23,714 nucleotides of DNA, taken from contig CAXMMX010000107.1 of the NCBI GenBank assembly GCA_964194535.1, positions 1 to 23,714 of the forward strand, in the 5' to 3' direction. A model generated the notes under the pieces. It ran no database searches, was not told where the DNA came from, and was given only the letters and a program-made list of their open reading frames with translations. Of the stretch, positions 1 to 7,835 are shown piece after piece. Numbering within the stretch: position 1 is the stretch's first letter; each line of letters opens with the position of its first letter. Source of the DNA: UBA2767 sp964194535 (GTDB lineage: Bacteria; Pseudomonadota; Alphaproteobacteria; Rhizobiales; Methyloligellaceae). The position numbers and the translations under genes were made by a program.

Positions 1-1
1 G

Positions 2-532
2 GACAAGACCTTCTTCAACCAGTTGCCCGAAGGGATGCCCCAGGGACTGGACGAGGAAAAGATGGCGCCGGTCATCGAATTGCTGATCCGCGCGCTTCCG
101 GCGGCTTCGGCCATTGTCTGGTTCGGGGTCATGCTGCTGAATTTGTGGACCGCCGCCAGGATTGCAGCCGTTTCAGGTCGCTTCATTCGCCCCTGGCCCG
201 ATATTGCCGCAATGAGCTATCCCGGCATCGTCGCGCTTGGTTTAGTCGCCTCGCTGCTTGCCACTTTTACCCCCGGCATACTCGGCATCATCGCCACGGG
301 GTTCGCGGGCGCGTTCCTGGTGGCCTACGTGCTGCTCGGCCTCGTGGTGCTGCATGTCATGGTACGTAAATCGGCATTCAGGTTCATCATTCTGAGCACA
401 CTTTATCTGGGAATGTTTCTGTTCGGCTGGGTCGCACTCGTCGTCGCCGTCATCGGTATTGGCGAGCCCACATTCAAATTCAGGGAACGGGCGCTGGGTT
501 CCAGCCCTCCACCCCCGCCGGAAAATGACTGA
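2..532 (+). CDS. DUF2232-like integral membrane protein, C-terminal part (5' end outside window)
   Basis: The reading frame is open to the left edge, so this is the C-terminal part (about 176 residues) of a longer protein; a TTG at 23 and later ATGs are internal. The visible part is very hydrophobic, with about four to five membrane segments: one near the start (VIELLIRALP...), two or three in the GIVALGLVASLL...VVLHVMV stretch, and one or two in FRFIILSTLYLGMF...VVAVIGIG. It ends in a polar, proline-rich tail (SSPPPPPEND). No catalytic motif is visible. The assignment rests on topology and on position directly upstream of rplI, where alphaproteobacteria usually carry a DUF2232 membrane protein between rpsR and rplI. 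The biochemical role of the family is not established to my knowledge. It lies 43 bases before rplI and is probably co-transcribed with it. Confidence 0.65.
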   Translation, partial: DKTFFNQLPEGMPQGLDEEKMAPVIELLIRALPAASAIVWFGVMLLNLWTAARIAAVSGRFIRPWPDIAAMSYPGIVALGLVASLLATFTPGILGIIATGFAGAFLVAYVLLGLVVLHVMVRKSAFRFIILSTLYLGMFLFGWVALVVAVIGIGEPTFKFRERALGSSPPPPPEND

Positions 533-575
533 AAAAACATGAAATCAACACCGCGAACACAGATGGAGAAGAACC

Positions 576-1283
576 ATGCAAGTCATACTGCTTGAGCGCA
601 TTGGCAAGCTCGGACAGATGGGTGACACCGTCACGGTCAAGGACGGATATGCCCGCAATTACCTGTTGCCCCATGGCAAGGCGCTGCGCGCGAACGAAGC
701 CAACAAGGAGCGCTTCGAGAAGGAACGCACCACGCTTGAAACACGAAACCTGGAACTCAAGAGTGTGGCCGAAGGCGTCGCCGCCAAGCTGAACGACCAG
801 AGCTTTTTGGCCATCCGGCAAGCCGGTGACACGGGACAGCTTTACGGCTCCGTCTCAACCCGCGACATCGCCGACATCATCACCGGGGCCGGATATTCGG
901 TCGCCCGCAACCAGGTTCAGCTCGACAAGCCAATCAAGGTGCTTGGGGTCCATCCGCTGCATGTAACCCTTCACCCTGAAGTCATCATTTCGGTCAATAT
1001 CAATGTGGCGCGTTCGGAAGAAGAAGCCAATCGGCAGGCCCGCGGGGAGGACGTTACTGCGCAAGACGACGAGGAAGCGGTGGAAGAAGAGACAATCACC
1101 GTTGAGGACGTGTTCGAGGATGAAGAGCTGGCCAAAAAGGCCGAAGAGACCCTCGAAGCCGATGCGCAGAGCGAAGAGGCTGAAACGAGCGCAGATGCCG
1201 GAGATGAGTCAGCCAAGGAAACAGCTGAGGAAACAGCCGAGGCTGAATCGGGATCAAAGGAAGCGGAAAAGAAGGACGGCTAG
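576..1283 (+). CDS. rplI: 50S ribosomal protein L9 with long acidic C-terminal tail
   Basis: Structural protein of the large ribosomal subunit that binds 23S rRNA. The N-terminus (MQVILLERIGKLGQMGDTVTVKDGYARNYLLPHGKA) is the L9 signature, followed by the connecting helix (about 40-75) and the C-terminal rRNA-binding domain (to about 150). Usual bacterial L9 is roughly 150 residues. This one is 235, because residues from about 150 onward form an acidic, low-complexity tail dominated by Glu, Ala and Asp and ending in a short Lys-containing stretch (SKEAEKKDG). The ATG at 576 is supported by a GGAG motif at 565-568 and by the perfect L9 N-terminus. Acidic L9 extensions are familiar in Rhizobiales, but this one seems long. 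A 223-base gap separates it from dnaB. Confidence 0.97.
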   Translation: MQVILLERIGKLGQMGDTVTVKDGYARNYLLPHGKALRANEANKERFEKERTTLETRNLELKSVAEGVAAKLNDQSFLAIRQAGDTGQLYGSVSTRDIADIITGAGYSVARNQVQLDKPIKVLGVHPLHVTLHPEVIISVNINVARSEEEANRQARGEDVTAQDDEEAVEEETITVEDVFEDEELAKKAEETLEADAQSEEAETSADAGDESAKETAEETAEAESGSKEAEKKDG

Positions 1284-1367
1284 GTTCTTTCCTTCAGCTA
1301 TTGGAGAATTGTTAGCGTACTGGCTGCACATACAAGCGATCGGCACGCACTGCGGTCCGGCAACTCC

Positions 1368-1490
1368 GATTCGGCGCCCGCACGCAAGCCCTCGAGACTA
1401 TTTTTTCTGTGTATCAATGTGCATGAGTCGGCGCGCAAACCACAAATTGTCCTCCATAGCGAATTAGCTGAGTCAAGGTTCGGGCGAATC
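1368..1490. promoter_or_regulatory. Cluster of four GANTC (CcrM methylation) sites upstream of dnaB
   Basis: The rplI-dnaB gap (1284-1506) contains GATTC at 1368-1372, GAGTC at 1425-1429, GAGTC at 1470-1474 and GAATC at 1486-1490. GANTC is the target of the cell-cycle methyltransferase CcrM in many alphaproteobacteria, and GcrA-dependent promoters carry methylated GANTC sites. Four sites in 123 bases is well above the roughly 0.5 expected from random sequence. I found no convincing -35/-10 pair in the same gap, so the promoter itself is not placed. No ORF, tRNA or clear terminator was seen here. Confidence 0.45.
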
Positions 1491-1506
1491 AAATAGTGTT
1501 CGAAAT

Positions 1507-3009
1507 ATGGAGACGGCAACCTCGAATATCACCAGCCTTGTCGAGCATGACGAGACGACCTTCCGCGCCGCGCCGCACAACATCGAGGCGGAGCAGGCGC
1601 TGCTGGGCGCAATCCTGGTAAACAACGATGCGTGCGACAGGGTCTCGGCCTTCCTGAAGGCCGAGCATTTCTTCGACCCGCTGCATGGCCGCGTCTATGA
1701 AGCCGCGCTGAAACTTATCTCCGCTGGCAAACGCGCCTCGCCCATCACTCTTAAGACCTTCTTCGAGCATGAAGAACCGCTAAGTGCGGATTTGACCGTG
1801 CCGCAATATCTCGGAAGGCTGGCCGGCAACGCCACCACCGTCATCAATGCTGAGGATTACGGGCGTACGGTCTACGACCTCGCCATCCGCCGCGACCTTA
1901 TTCTGATCGGCGAGGATATGATCAACCTGGCTTATGATTCACCGGTCGAGGCGCCGCCGGCGGTTCAGATCGAGGATACCGAACAACGCCTGTTCGAACT
2001 TGCCGAGACCGGTAAGTACGGTTCGGGTTTCGAACCTTTCACCTCGGCCCTCACCGACGCCATCGACATGGCCGCCAATGCGTACCGCCGCGATGGGGGC
2101 CTGAGCGGCATCGCCACTGGCTTCAGGGATCTTGACCATAAAATGGGCGGGCTGCAGCCCTCTGATCTGTTGATTATCGCAGGGCGTCCGTCGATGGGCA
2201 AAACGGCGCTCGCGACCAATATCGCTTTTCACGTTGCCCACGCCTACAAGACCGAACGCAGGCCCGATGGCAGCGATGAGGTGGTGAGCGGCGCCGTGGT
2301 TGGTTTCTTTTCGCTGGAAATGTCGTCGGAACAGCTCGCGACACGTATAATTTCCGAACAGTCCACGATCCCCTCCGAACACATCCGCCGTGGCAAGATC
2401 GGCAAGGATGAGTTTGACAGGCTTGTTGAAGCCTCGCAAAATTTGCAGAACCTCCCGCTCTATATCGACCAGACGGGCGGCATTACCGTCGCCCAGCTGG
2501 CTGCACGGGCGCGCCGCCTCAAACGCCAAAAAGGCCTCGGGCTTATTATCGTCGATTATCTGCAACTTCTTTCCGGCTCCTCGCGCAGATCATCCGAGAA
2601 CCGTGTGCAGGAAATCACCGAGATCACCACGCGGTTGAAATCGCTCGCGAAAGAACTCAATGTGCCGATCATAGCCCTGTCGCAACTCTCGCGCCAGGTT
2701 GAAAACCGCGAGGACAAGCGCCCGCAACTGGCGGATTTGCGTGAATCCGGCTCGATCGAACAGGATGCCGATGTGGTCATGTTCATATATCGCGAAGAAT
2801 ATTATTTAGAACGTAGCGAGCCTCAACCGAACACGACCGAGCATCTGGATTGGATGCAAAAAATAGAGGCTGTTGAAGGTCTTGCTGACGCTATCATCGC
2901 CAAGCAGCGCCACGGTCCAACGGGCACAGTGCGTCTGCATTTCCGGGGTGATGTCACCCGGTTCAGCGATTTTGTCGATAAGAATAAAATTCCCGAGAGC
3001 TTCGGGTGA
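1507..3009 (+). CDS. dnaB: Replicative DNA helicase DnaB
   Basis: Hexameric 5'-3' helicase that unwinds the replication fork and recruits primase. The 500-residue length is normal. The N-terminal DnaB domain begins at PHNIEAEQALLGAILV (about residues 23-38), followed by a linker and the RecA-like C-terminal domain. Walker A is GRPSMGKT at 226-233, and Walker B is in LIIVDYLQLL with the acidic residue D350. The conserved FFSLEMS and SQLSRQVENR...LADLRESGSIEQDAD motifs are present. Near the C-terminus AKQRHGPTGTVRLHF is typical of the family. No intein interrupts the P-loop. The ATG at 1507 has only a weak ribosome binding site. The stop overlaps the alr start by four bases (GTGA), which suggests translational coupling. 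Confidence 0.98.
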   Translation: METATSNITSLVEHDETTFRAAPHNIEAEQALLGAILVNNDACDRVSAFLKAEHFFDPLHGRVYEAALKLISAGKRASPITLKTFFEHEEPLSADLTVPQYLGRLAGNATTVINAEDYGRTVYDLAIRRDLILIGEDMINLAYDSPVEAPPAVQIEDTEQRLFELAETGKYGSGFEPFTSALTDAIDMAANAYRRDGGLSGIATGFRDLDHKMGGLQPSDLLIIAGRPSMGKTALATNIAFHVAHAYKTERRPDGSDEVVSGAVVGFFSLEMSSEQLATRIISEQSTIPSEHIRRGKIGKDEFDRLVEASQNLQNLPLYIDQTGGITVAQLAARARRLKRQKGLGLIIVDYLQLLSGSSRRSSENRVQEITEITTRLKSLAKELNVPIIALSQLSRQVENREDKRPQLADLRESGSIEQDADVVMFIYREEYYLERSEPQPNTTEHLDWMQKIEAVEGLADAIIAKQRHGPTGTVRLHFRGDVTRFSDFVDKNKIPESFG

Positions 3010-4178
3010 GCGCCCGCCAATCTTCATCATCCATGCCTTCATCTCCTCACAAGGCCGCAGACCCCACCGCCACATGCGTTCTGACCATCGACCTCGGTGC
3101 GTTAAGGGCGAATTATCGTTCCCTGAGAGACCGCGCCGGCAAGGCCGAATGCGCCGCCGTCGTCAAGGCCAATGCCTATGGAATAGGTGCGCAGGAAGCT
3201 GTCCTTGCCTTGTCCAGAGATGGCTGCAAAACATTTTTTGTTGCGACCTTCTCGGAAGCACAGAGGGTGCGGGACACAGCGCCGGATGCAGATGTTTATG
3301 TGCTCGACGGGTTTTTTTCAGGCGGCGGCCCGGCCTTTGCCGGAGCGCGCATCCGGCCGGTTCTCTCCAGCCTATCGGAAGTCCGGGACTGGGCGCAGTT
3401 TTGCCGGGATAAAGGCGAGCCTCTGCCCGCCGCCCTCCAGGTGGACACGGGCATGAACCGGCTTGGAATGCCGCGCAGCGAGGCCATTGATCTCGCGAAA
3501 TCCAATGATCTTCTCAATGCCTTCACGCCAGCTCTGTTCATCAGCCATCTGGCGTGCGGCGATAAGCCGGACCATCCCATGAATGAAGCGCAGTTGAAGG
3601 CGTTCGAGGAGTTGCGGGCAATGTTTCCACCCTGCCCCGCGTCGCTGGCCAATTCCGCCGGTATTTATCTTGGGGAGCGTTATCATTTCGATCTGACACG
3701 AACGGGTTTCGCGCTTTATGGAGGTCGTGCGGCCGAAGGCCAGCCCCCTCTCGCGCAAATCGTGCAATTGCATGCCCGTATTGTGCAAATCCACGAGGCT
3801 GAGGCCGGTGAATCGGTTGGCTATGGCGCGGAACAAACGCTGAAACGCGCAACACGTATTGCCACCCTGTCGCTTGGCTATGCGGACGGTATATTCCGCT
3901 GTCTTGGCGCCCGGGAAGGTCATGCCGGGCTCACCGGCACTATCGAGGGCCACGCCGCACCGGCACTGGGGCGCGTATCCATGGATTTGATCACGCTGGA
4001 TGTGAGCGATATTCCTTCGGGTCTCGCGGAACGCGGAAGCTGGGTCGAAATTATTGGGGAACAGACTGGCATTGTCGGCCTGGCGCAGCAGGCCGGCACC
4101 ATCGGCTATGAGGTGCTCACAAACCTGTCGCACCGTGCCCAGCGAATTTATATCGAAACTGACCCCGGAGCTGCGTGA
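3006..4178 (+). CDS. alr: Alanine racemase
   Basis: PLP-dependent enzyme interconverting L- and D-alanine for peptidoglycan synthesis. The PLP lysine lies in AAVVKANAYGIG (K54) and the second catalytic base in ESVGYGAEQT (Y273), the two hallmarks of fold-type III alanine racemases. Also recognisable are VDTGMNRLG, the SHLACGD region and the C-terminal GRVSMDLITLDVSD segment. The length of 390 residues fits the family with a short N-terminal extension. The GTG at 3006 overlaps the dnaB stop. An ATG at 3033 (MPSSPHK...) would remove nine residues and is a reasonable alternative. Its position between dnaB and radA is a common alphaproteobacterial arrangement. The biosynthetic (alr) rather than catabolic (dadX) role is inferred from the housekeeping context. 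Confidence 0.95.
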   Translation: MSARQSSSSMPSSPHKAADPTATCVLTIDLGALRANYRSLRDRAGKAECAAVVKANAYGIGAQEAVLALSRDGCKTFFVATFSEAQRVRDTAPDADVYVLDGFFSGGGPAFAGARIRPVLSSLSEVRDWAQFCRDKGEPLPAALQVDTGMNRLGMPRSEAIDLAKSNDLLNAFTPALFISHLACGDKPDHPMNEAQLKAFEELRAMFPPCPASLANSAGIYLGERYHFDLTRTGFALYGGRAAEGQPPLAQIVQLHARIVQIHEAEAGESVGYGAEQTLKRATRIATLSLGYADGIFRCLGAREGHAGLTGTIEGHAAPALGRVSMDLITLDVSDIPSGLAERGSWVEIIGEQTGIVGLAQQAGTIGYEVLTNLSHRAQRIYIETDPGAA

Positions 4179-5566
4179 TGGCAAAACCGGCAACAGCCTA
4201 TGTCTGCCAGGAATGTGGCTCCAGCACCGCCCAATGGGCGGGCAAATGTCCTGGCTGCGACGCATGGAACACGCTCGTGGAAGAAGTCACGGGTGAGCGC
4301 GGCCCGGGCAAACCATCGGGTGGCGGCAAGGTGGTCGCTCTGCAAAGCCTCAATGCAGAAATACCTGACGCGCCGCGTATTTCCAGCGGGCTCACCGAGC
4401 TCGACCGAGTGGTCGGCGGCGGGCTTGTGCCGGGCTCGGCCATACTTGTGGGCGGCGACCCGGGCATCGGCAAATCCACACTTCTTCTGCAAGCCGCCGC
4501 CCAACTGGCTAATGGGGGGCATACGGCCATCTTTTTTTCCGGCGAGGAAGCCACCGCCCAGGTGCGGCTCAGGGCGGAGCGCTTGGGGATAGCTTCGGCT
4601 CCGGTGGGCCTCGGGGCCGAAACCGGCCTCGCCCACATCCTCAAGACACTCGGCGAGAGCGGGAAGACCCCTGATCTGGTGGTTGTCGACTCAATCCAGA
4701 CCTTGTGGTCGGATTCGCTCGAATCCGCACCGGGCACCGTCTCACAGGTCCGGGCCTGTGTTCAGGCGCTGGTACGCTATGCCAAGCGCTCTGGCGCGAC
4801 GCTTGTCCTGGTTGGTCACGTTACCAAGGACGGGCAGATTGCCGGGCCCAAGGTGGTGGAGCATATGGTCGACACCGTGCTCTACTTCGAAGGCGATGGC
4901 GCGCATCAGTACCGCATTTTGCGCGCCGTCAAAAACCGCTTTGGGCCGAGTGACGAAATCGGCGTGTTCGAGATGCGCGGCAATGGTTTGCGCGAAGTCG
5001 CCAACCCTTCGGAATTGTTTTTAGGAGAACGGGACAATGTGAGCCCCGGGGCGGCTGTTTTCGCGGGAATGGAAGGCACAAGACCCATCCTGGTTGAAAT
5101 CCAGGCACTGGTCGCCCCTTCACCGCTTGGGACGCCACGGCGCGCGGTGGTGGGGTGGGATTCAAGCCGTCTGGCCATGATCCTGGCCGTCCTTGATACC
5201 CGCTGCGGGCTGCAACTTGGCGCCCAAGACGTTTACCTGAATGTGGCCGGAGGCTTGAAAATTACCGACCCGGCAGCTGACCTGGCAGCCGCAGCTGCCC
5301 TCGTTTCGTCGTTTTCCGGTGTTGCCCTGCCGGCGGGCAACATTTATTTCGGCGAAGTGAGCCTTTCAGGCGCCATCCGGCCTGTCGGGCATATGGCGGC
5401 CCGGCTGAAGGAAGCAGAAAAGCTGGGCTTCACCGCTGCCGCCGTCCCGGCCAAGCTTGGAGCCGATGGCGCGGAGACCGGAATGCAACTGGAGACGGTC
5501 TCGCATCTGTCGGAAATGACCGCCAATTTGACGACGGCGGAGACGATGATAAGAGGACAAGATTAA
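4178..5566 (+). CDS. radA: DNA repair protein RadA (Sms)
   Basis: RecA-related ATPase that helps process recombination intermediates and branch migration. An N-terminal C4 zinc finger (CQECG...KCPGC, residues 10-27) is followed by a RecA-like core with Walker A GGDPGIGKST (92-101). The RadA-specific KNRFG motif is at 252-256, and a Lon-protease-like C-terminal domain (AQDVYLNVAGGLKITDPAADLA...) completes the protein. The 462-residue length is normal. The alr stop TGA (4176-4178) shares its final A with the ATG at 4178. A GTG one codon earlier (4175) is also possible, but the TGATG junction and the usual MAK... start favour 4178. A 115-base gap to cvpA follows, so the next two genes probably have their own promoter. 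Confidence 0.97.
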   Translation: MAKPATAYVCQECGSSTAQWAGKCPGCDAWNTLVEEVTGERGPGKPSGGGKVVALQSLNAEIPDAPRISSGLTELDRVVGGGLVPGSAILVGGDPGIGKSTLLLQAAAQLANGGHTAIFFSGEEATAQVRLRAERLGIASAPVGLGAETGLAHILKTLGESGKTPDLVVVDSIQTLWSDSLESAPGTVSQVRACVQALVRYAKRSGATLVLVGHVTKDGQIAGPKVVEHMVDTVLYFEGDGAHQYRILRAVKNRFGPSDEIGVFEMRGNGLREVANPSELFLGERDNVSPGAAVFAGMEGTRPILVEIQALVAPSPLGTPRRAVVGWDSSRLAMILAVLDTRCGLQLGAQDVYLNVAGGLKITDPAADLAAAAALVSSFSGVALPAGNIYFGEVSLSGAIRPVGHMAARLKEAEKLGFTAAAVPAKLGADGAETGMQLETVSHLSEMTANLTTAETMIRGQD

Positions 5567-5607
5567 TTGCGTGCTTGAGTTCGTTGTGAGTTCCGCTTAA
5601 GAGCCTG

Positions 5608-5653
5608 TTGCGTTCATAGTTCACTACCGCCTAATACAGTAAAATTGTGTTAG
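5608..5653 (+). promoter_or_regulatory. Candidate promoter for cvpA-purF with an overlapping imperfect dyad
   Basis: In the 115-base radA-cvpA gap there is TTGCGT at 5608-5613, 18 bases, then TAATAC at 5632-5637, resembling a housekeeping sigma promoter. An imperfect inverted repeat overlaps the -10: CTAATAC (5631-5637) and GTGTTAG (5647-5653), six of seven positions complementary. This could be an operator for the purine pair cvpA-purF. The promoter match is weak in the -35 and unsupported by other data. Confidence 0.35.
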
Positions 5654-5681
5654 AGTTTCGCCTGCCGAAAGGACACCGTAT

Positions 5682-6305
5682 ATGCCGTTTTCCTGGCTTG
5701 ATATCATCCTCGCTTCGATTATGCTCATCTCAGGCTTCCTTGCCATGCTGCGCGGCCTGACGAGGGAGGTTCTTTCTATCCTGTCCTGGGCCGTTGCCGC
5801 GCTGGCCACGCTTTACTTTTTCCCCAAATATCAGGCCCAGGCGCGGGTTTATATCGAGCCGGCCCTGCTCGCGGACGCAGTTCTCGCAGGCAGCATTTTC
5901 CTTGTTGTACTGATTATCGTCTCATTGATTACCGTGCGGATTTCCGATGGCGTTCTCGATAGCCGGATTGGCGCGCTGGACCGGACGCTGGGATTTGTGT
6001 TTGGCCTTGCCCGCGGTCTCGTTCTGGTGGTGATTGCCTATCTGTTCTTCACATGGCTGGTGCCAGAAGACACCCAGCCGCAATGGATCAGAGACGCCCG
6101 ATCCCTGCCAATTCTGAAGCAGACCGGCGCGGGAATCGTATCGCTCTTGCCCGAAGATCCGGCATCAGCCATACCGGGCATCAACAAACCGGAAGAAGCA
6201 ACACCTCCGCCAACCACGACCAATCCGGACCAGAAATCGAGTCTTGATGATGGTGCGCGGGTGGTAAATATCATCCGTACCGGTCACACTGCCCCTTGGC
6301 TATAA
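5682..6305 (+). CDS. cvpA: CvpA family inner-membrane protein
   Basis: CvpA-family membrane protein, named from colicin V production in E. coli; the exact molecular role is unsettled, though links to envelope stress tolerance are reported. Four hydrophobic helices are visible at about residues 5-22, 30-48, 64-85 and 102-125, with the family's conserved LRGLTREVLSI segment after the first helix and GALDRTLGFVFGLARG before the last. The 207-residue protein ends in a hydrophilic, proline- and threonine-rich tail (PEEATPPPTTTNP...). An AAAGGA ribosome binding site at 5668-5673 supports ATG 5682. One base separates its stop from the purF start, the same cvpA-purF linkage known in E. coli. Confidence 0.93.
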   Translation: MPFSWLDIILASIMLISGFLAMLRGLTREVLSILSWAVAALATLYFFPKYQAQARVYIEPALLADAVLAGSIFLVVLIIVSLITVRISDGVLDSRIGALDRTLGFVFGLARGLVLVVIAYLFFTWLVPEDTQPQWIRDARSLPILKQTGAGIVSLLPEDPASAIPGINKPEEATPPPTTTNPDQKSSLDDGARVVNIIRTGHTAPWL

Positions 6306-6306
6306 A

Positions 6307-7794
6307 GTGAGCGAAACCGTGCCCCAAGCCAAGCCCATGCCGGAGAGCGCAACGCCGAAATACGACAGCGGGCTCAGGGTCGCTTGCGGTGTATTCGGTA
6401 TCTTTGACCATGACGACGCTGCCGCACTGACGGCTCTGGGTCTTCATGCCCTGCAGCACCGCGGCCAGGAAGCCGCCGGCATCGTTTCTTTCGACGGTAC
6501 GCATTATCATTCCGAACGCCGCATGGGGCTTGTCGGCGATCATTTCACCAAGCAGGTGGTGATCGACCGCCTCAAGGGGCGCTATTCCATTGGCCACGTC
6601 CGCTATTCAACCACCGGAGATACGATTGCCCGCAATATCCAGCCTCTGTTTTCAGATCTGGATGTCGGCGGGTTTGCCCTTTGCCACAATGGCAACCTCA
6701 CCAATGCCCTGACCATGCGCAAGCAGCTCATCAAGAAAGGGGCGATTTTCCAGTCGACTTCGGACACAGAAGTAATCACCCACCTCGTTGCCCGCAGCAC
6801 CAAGAGGCTGTTCGTTGAACGCTTCATCGACGCACTTTTGCAAATCGAGGGTGGTTATGCGCTTGTCGGGCAGACCAACAAGAAACTGATCGGCGCGCGC
6901 GATCCGCTGGGCATCAGGCCGCTTGTTCTGGGCGAACTCGACGGATCCTATGTGCTGGCTTCAGAAACCTGCGCCTTCGATATCATCGGCGCGAAATTCG
7001 TTCGCGAGATCGACAATGGCGAAGTCGTCGTCATCACCAAGGACGGGCTGGAGAGCCATCGGCCGTTCCCGAAACGACCCCCCCGTCCCTGCATCTTTGA
7101 ATATATTTATTTCGCCCGCCCCGACTCCATCGTAGGCGGGCGAAGTGTTTACGACGTGCGCAAGGAGATGGGCAAACAGCTGGCGCGCGAATCTCATGTC
7201 GATGCCGATGTTATTGTTCCCGTCCCCGATTCAGGCGTTCCTGCCGCCATTGGCTATGCGCAGGAATCAGGCATTCCGTTCGAGCTTGGCATCATCAGGA
7301 ATCATTATGTCGGACGGACGTTCATTGAGCCCGAACAACAGATCCGCGCGCTCGGCGTGCGCCTGAAGCACTCCGCCACCCGCGCGGTGATTGAAGGCAA
7401 GCGCATTGTAATGATCGATGATTCCATTGTTCGCGGCACCACATCGGTGAAGCTGGTTCAGATGATGTATGACGCAGGCGCGAAAGAAGTTCATATGCGG
7501 ATTGCCAGCCCGCCGATCACCCACTCGGACTTTTACGGCATCGACACGCCGGACCAGGAAAAACTGCTGGCCGCCACCCATGACCTGGGGAGCATGTGCG
7601 AATATATCGGCGCGGGCACGCTGGCTTTCCTCTCCGTCGCGGGCATCTACAAAGCGATGGGGCACGACAAGCGCAATTCCGATACGCCGCAATTCACCGA
7701 CCATTGCTTTACCGGCGACTATCCCACACGCCTGCGCGATCGCGAGGGTCCGGGTTTGCAAAAGCAGCTCTCGCTGCTCGCGGAAGTCGGCTAA
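6307..7794 (+). CDS. purF: Amidophosphoribosyltransferase
   Basis: Catalyses the first committed step of purine synthesis, converting PRPP and glutamine to phosphoribosylamine. It is an Ntn-hydrolase: Cys27 in RVACGVFGIFD is expected to become the N-terminal nucleophile after removal of a 26-residue propeptide. LHALQHRGQEAAGI and the glutaminase residues follow. The C-terminal phosphoribosyltransferase domain has the PRPP loop IVMIDDSIVRGTT (367-379). The start is GTG 6307; a second GTG at 6319 is the only nearby alternative. Bacillus-type Fe-S enzymes have a CxxC just before FTGxYP near the C-terminus. Here that region is TDHCFTGDYP, with a single Cys (C467), so a complete Fe-S ligand set seems absent. 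The 495-residue length is normal. Confidence 0.97.
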   Translation: MSETVPQAKPMPESATPKYDSGLRVACGVFGIFDHDDAAALTALGLHALQHRGQEAAGIVSFDGTHYHSERRMGLVGDHFTKQVVIDRLKGRYSIGHVRYSTTGDTIARNIQPLFSDLDVGGFALCHNGNLTNALTMRKQLIKKGAIFQSTSDTEVITHLVARSTKRLFVERFIDALLQIEGGYALVGQTNKKLIGARDPLGIRPLVLGELDGSYVLASETCAFDIIGAKFVREIDNGEVVVITKDGLESHRPFPKRPPRPCIFEYIYFARPDSIVGGRSVYDVRKEMGKQLARESHVDADVIVPVPDSGVPAAIGYAQESGIPFELGIIRNHYVGRTFIEPEQQIRALGVRLKHSATRAVIEGKRIVMIDDSIVRGTTSVKLVQMMYDAGAKEVHMRIASPPITHSDFYGIDTPDQEKLLAATHDLGSMCEYIGAGTLAFLSVAGIYKAMGHDKRNSDTPQFTDHCFTGDYPTRLRDREGPGLQKQLSLLAEVG

Positions 7795-7835
7795 CACGTG
7801 ACTGTCTTACCCACTCCCACCCCACATCATACCCT

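Noticed and set aside
1355..1420. Possible rho-independent terminator after rplI, ahead of the six-T run near 1401
   Set aside because: The GC-rich stretch before the T run gives only short, interrupted pairings; no stable stem abuts the Ts.
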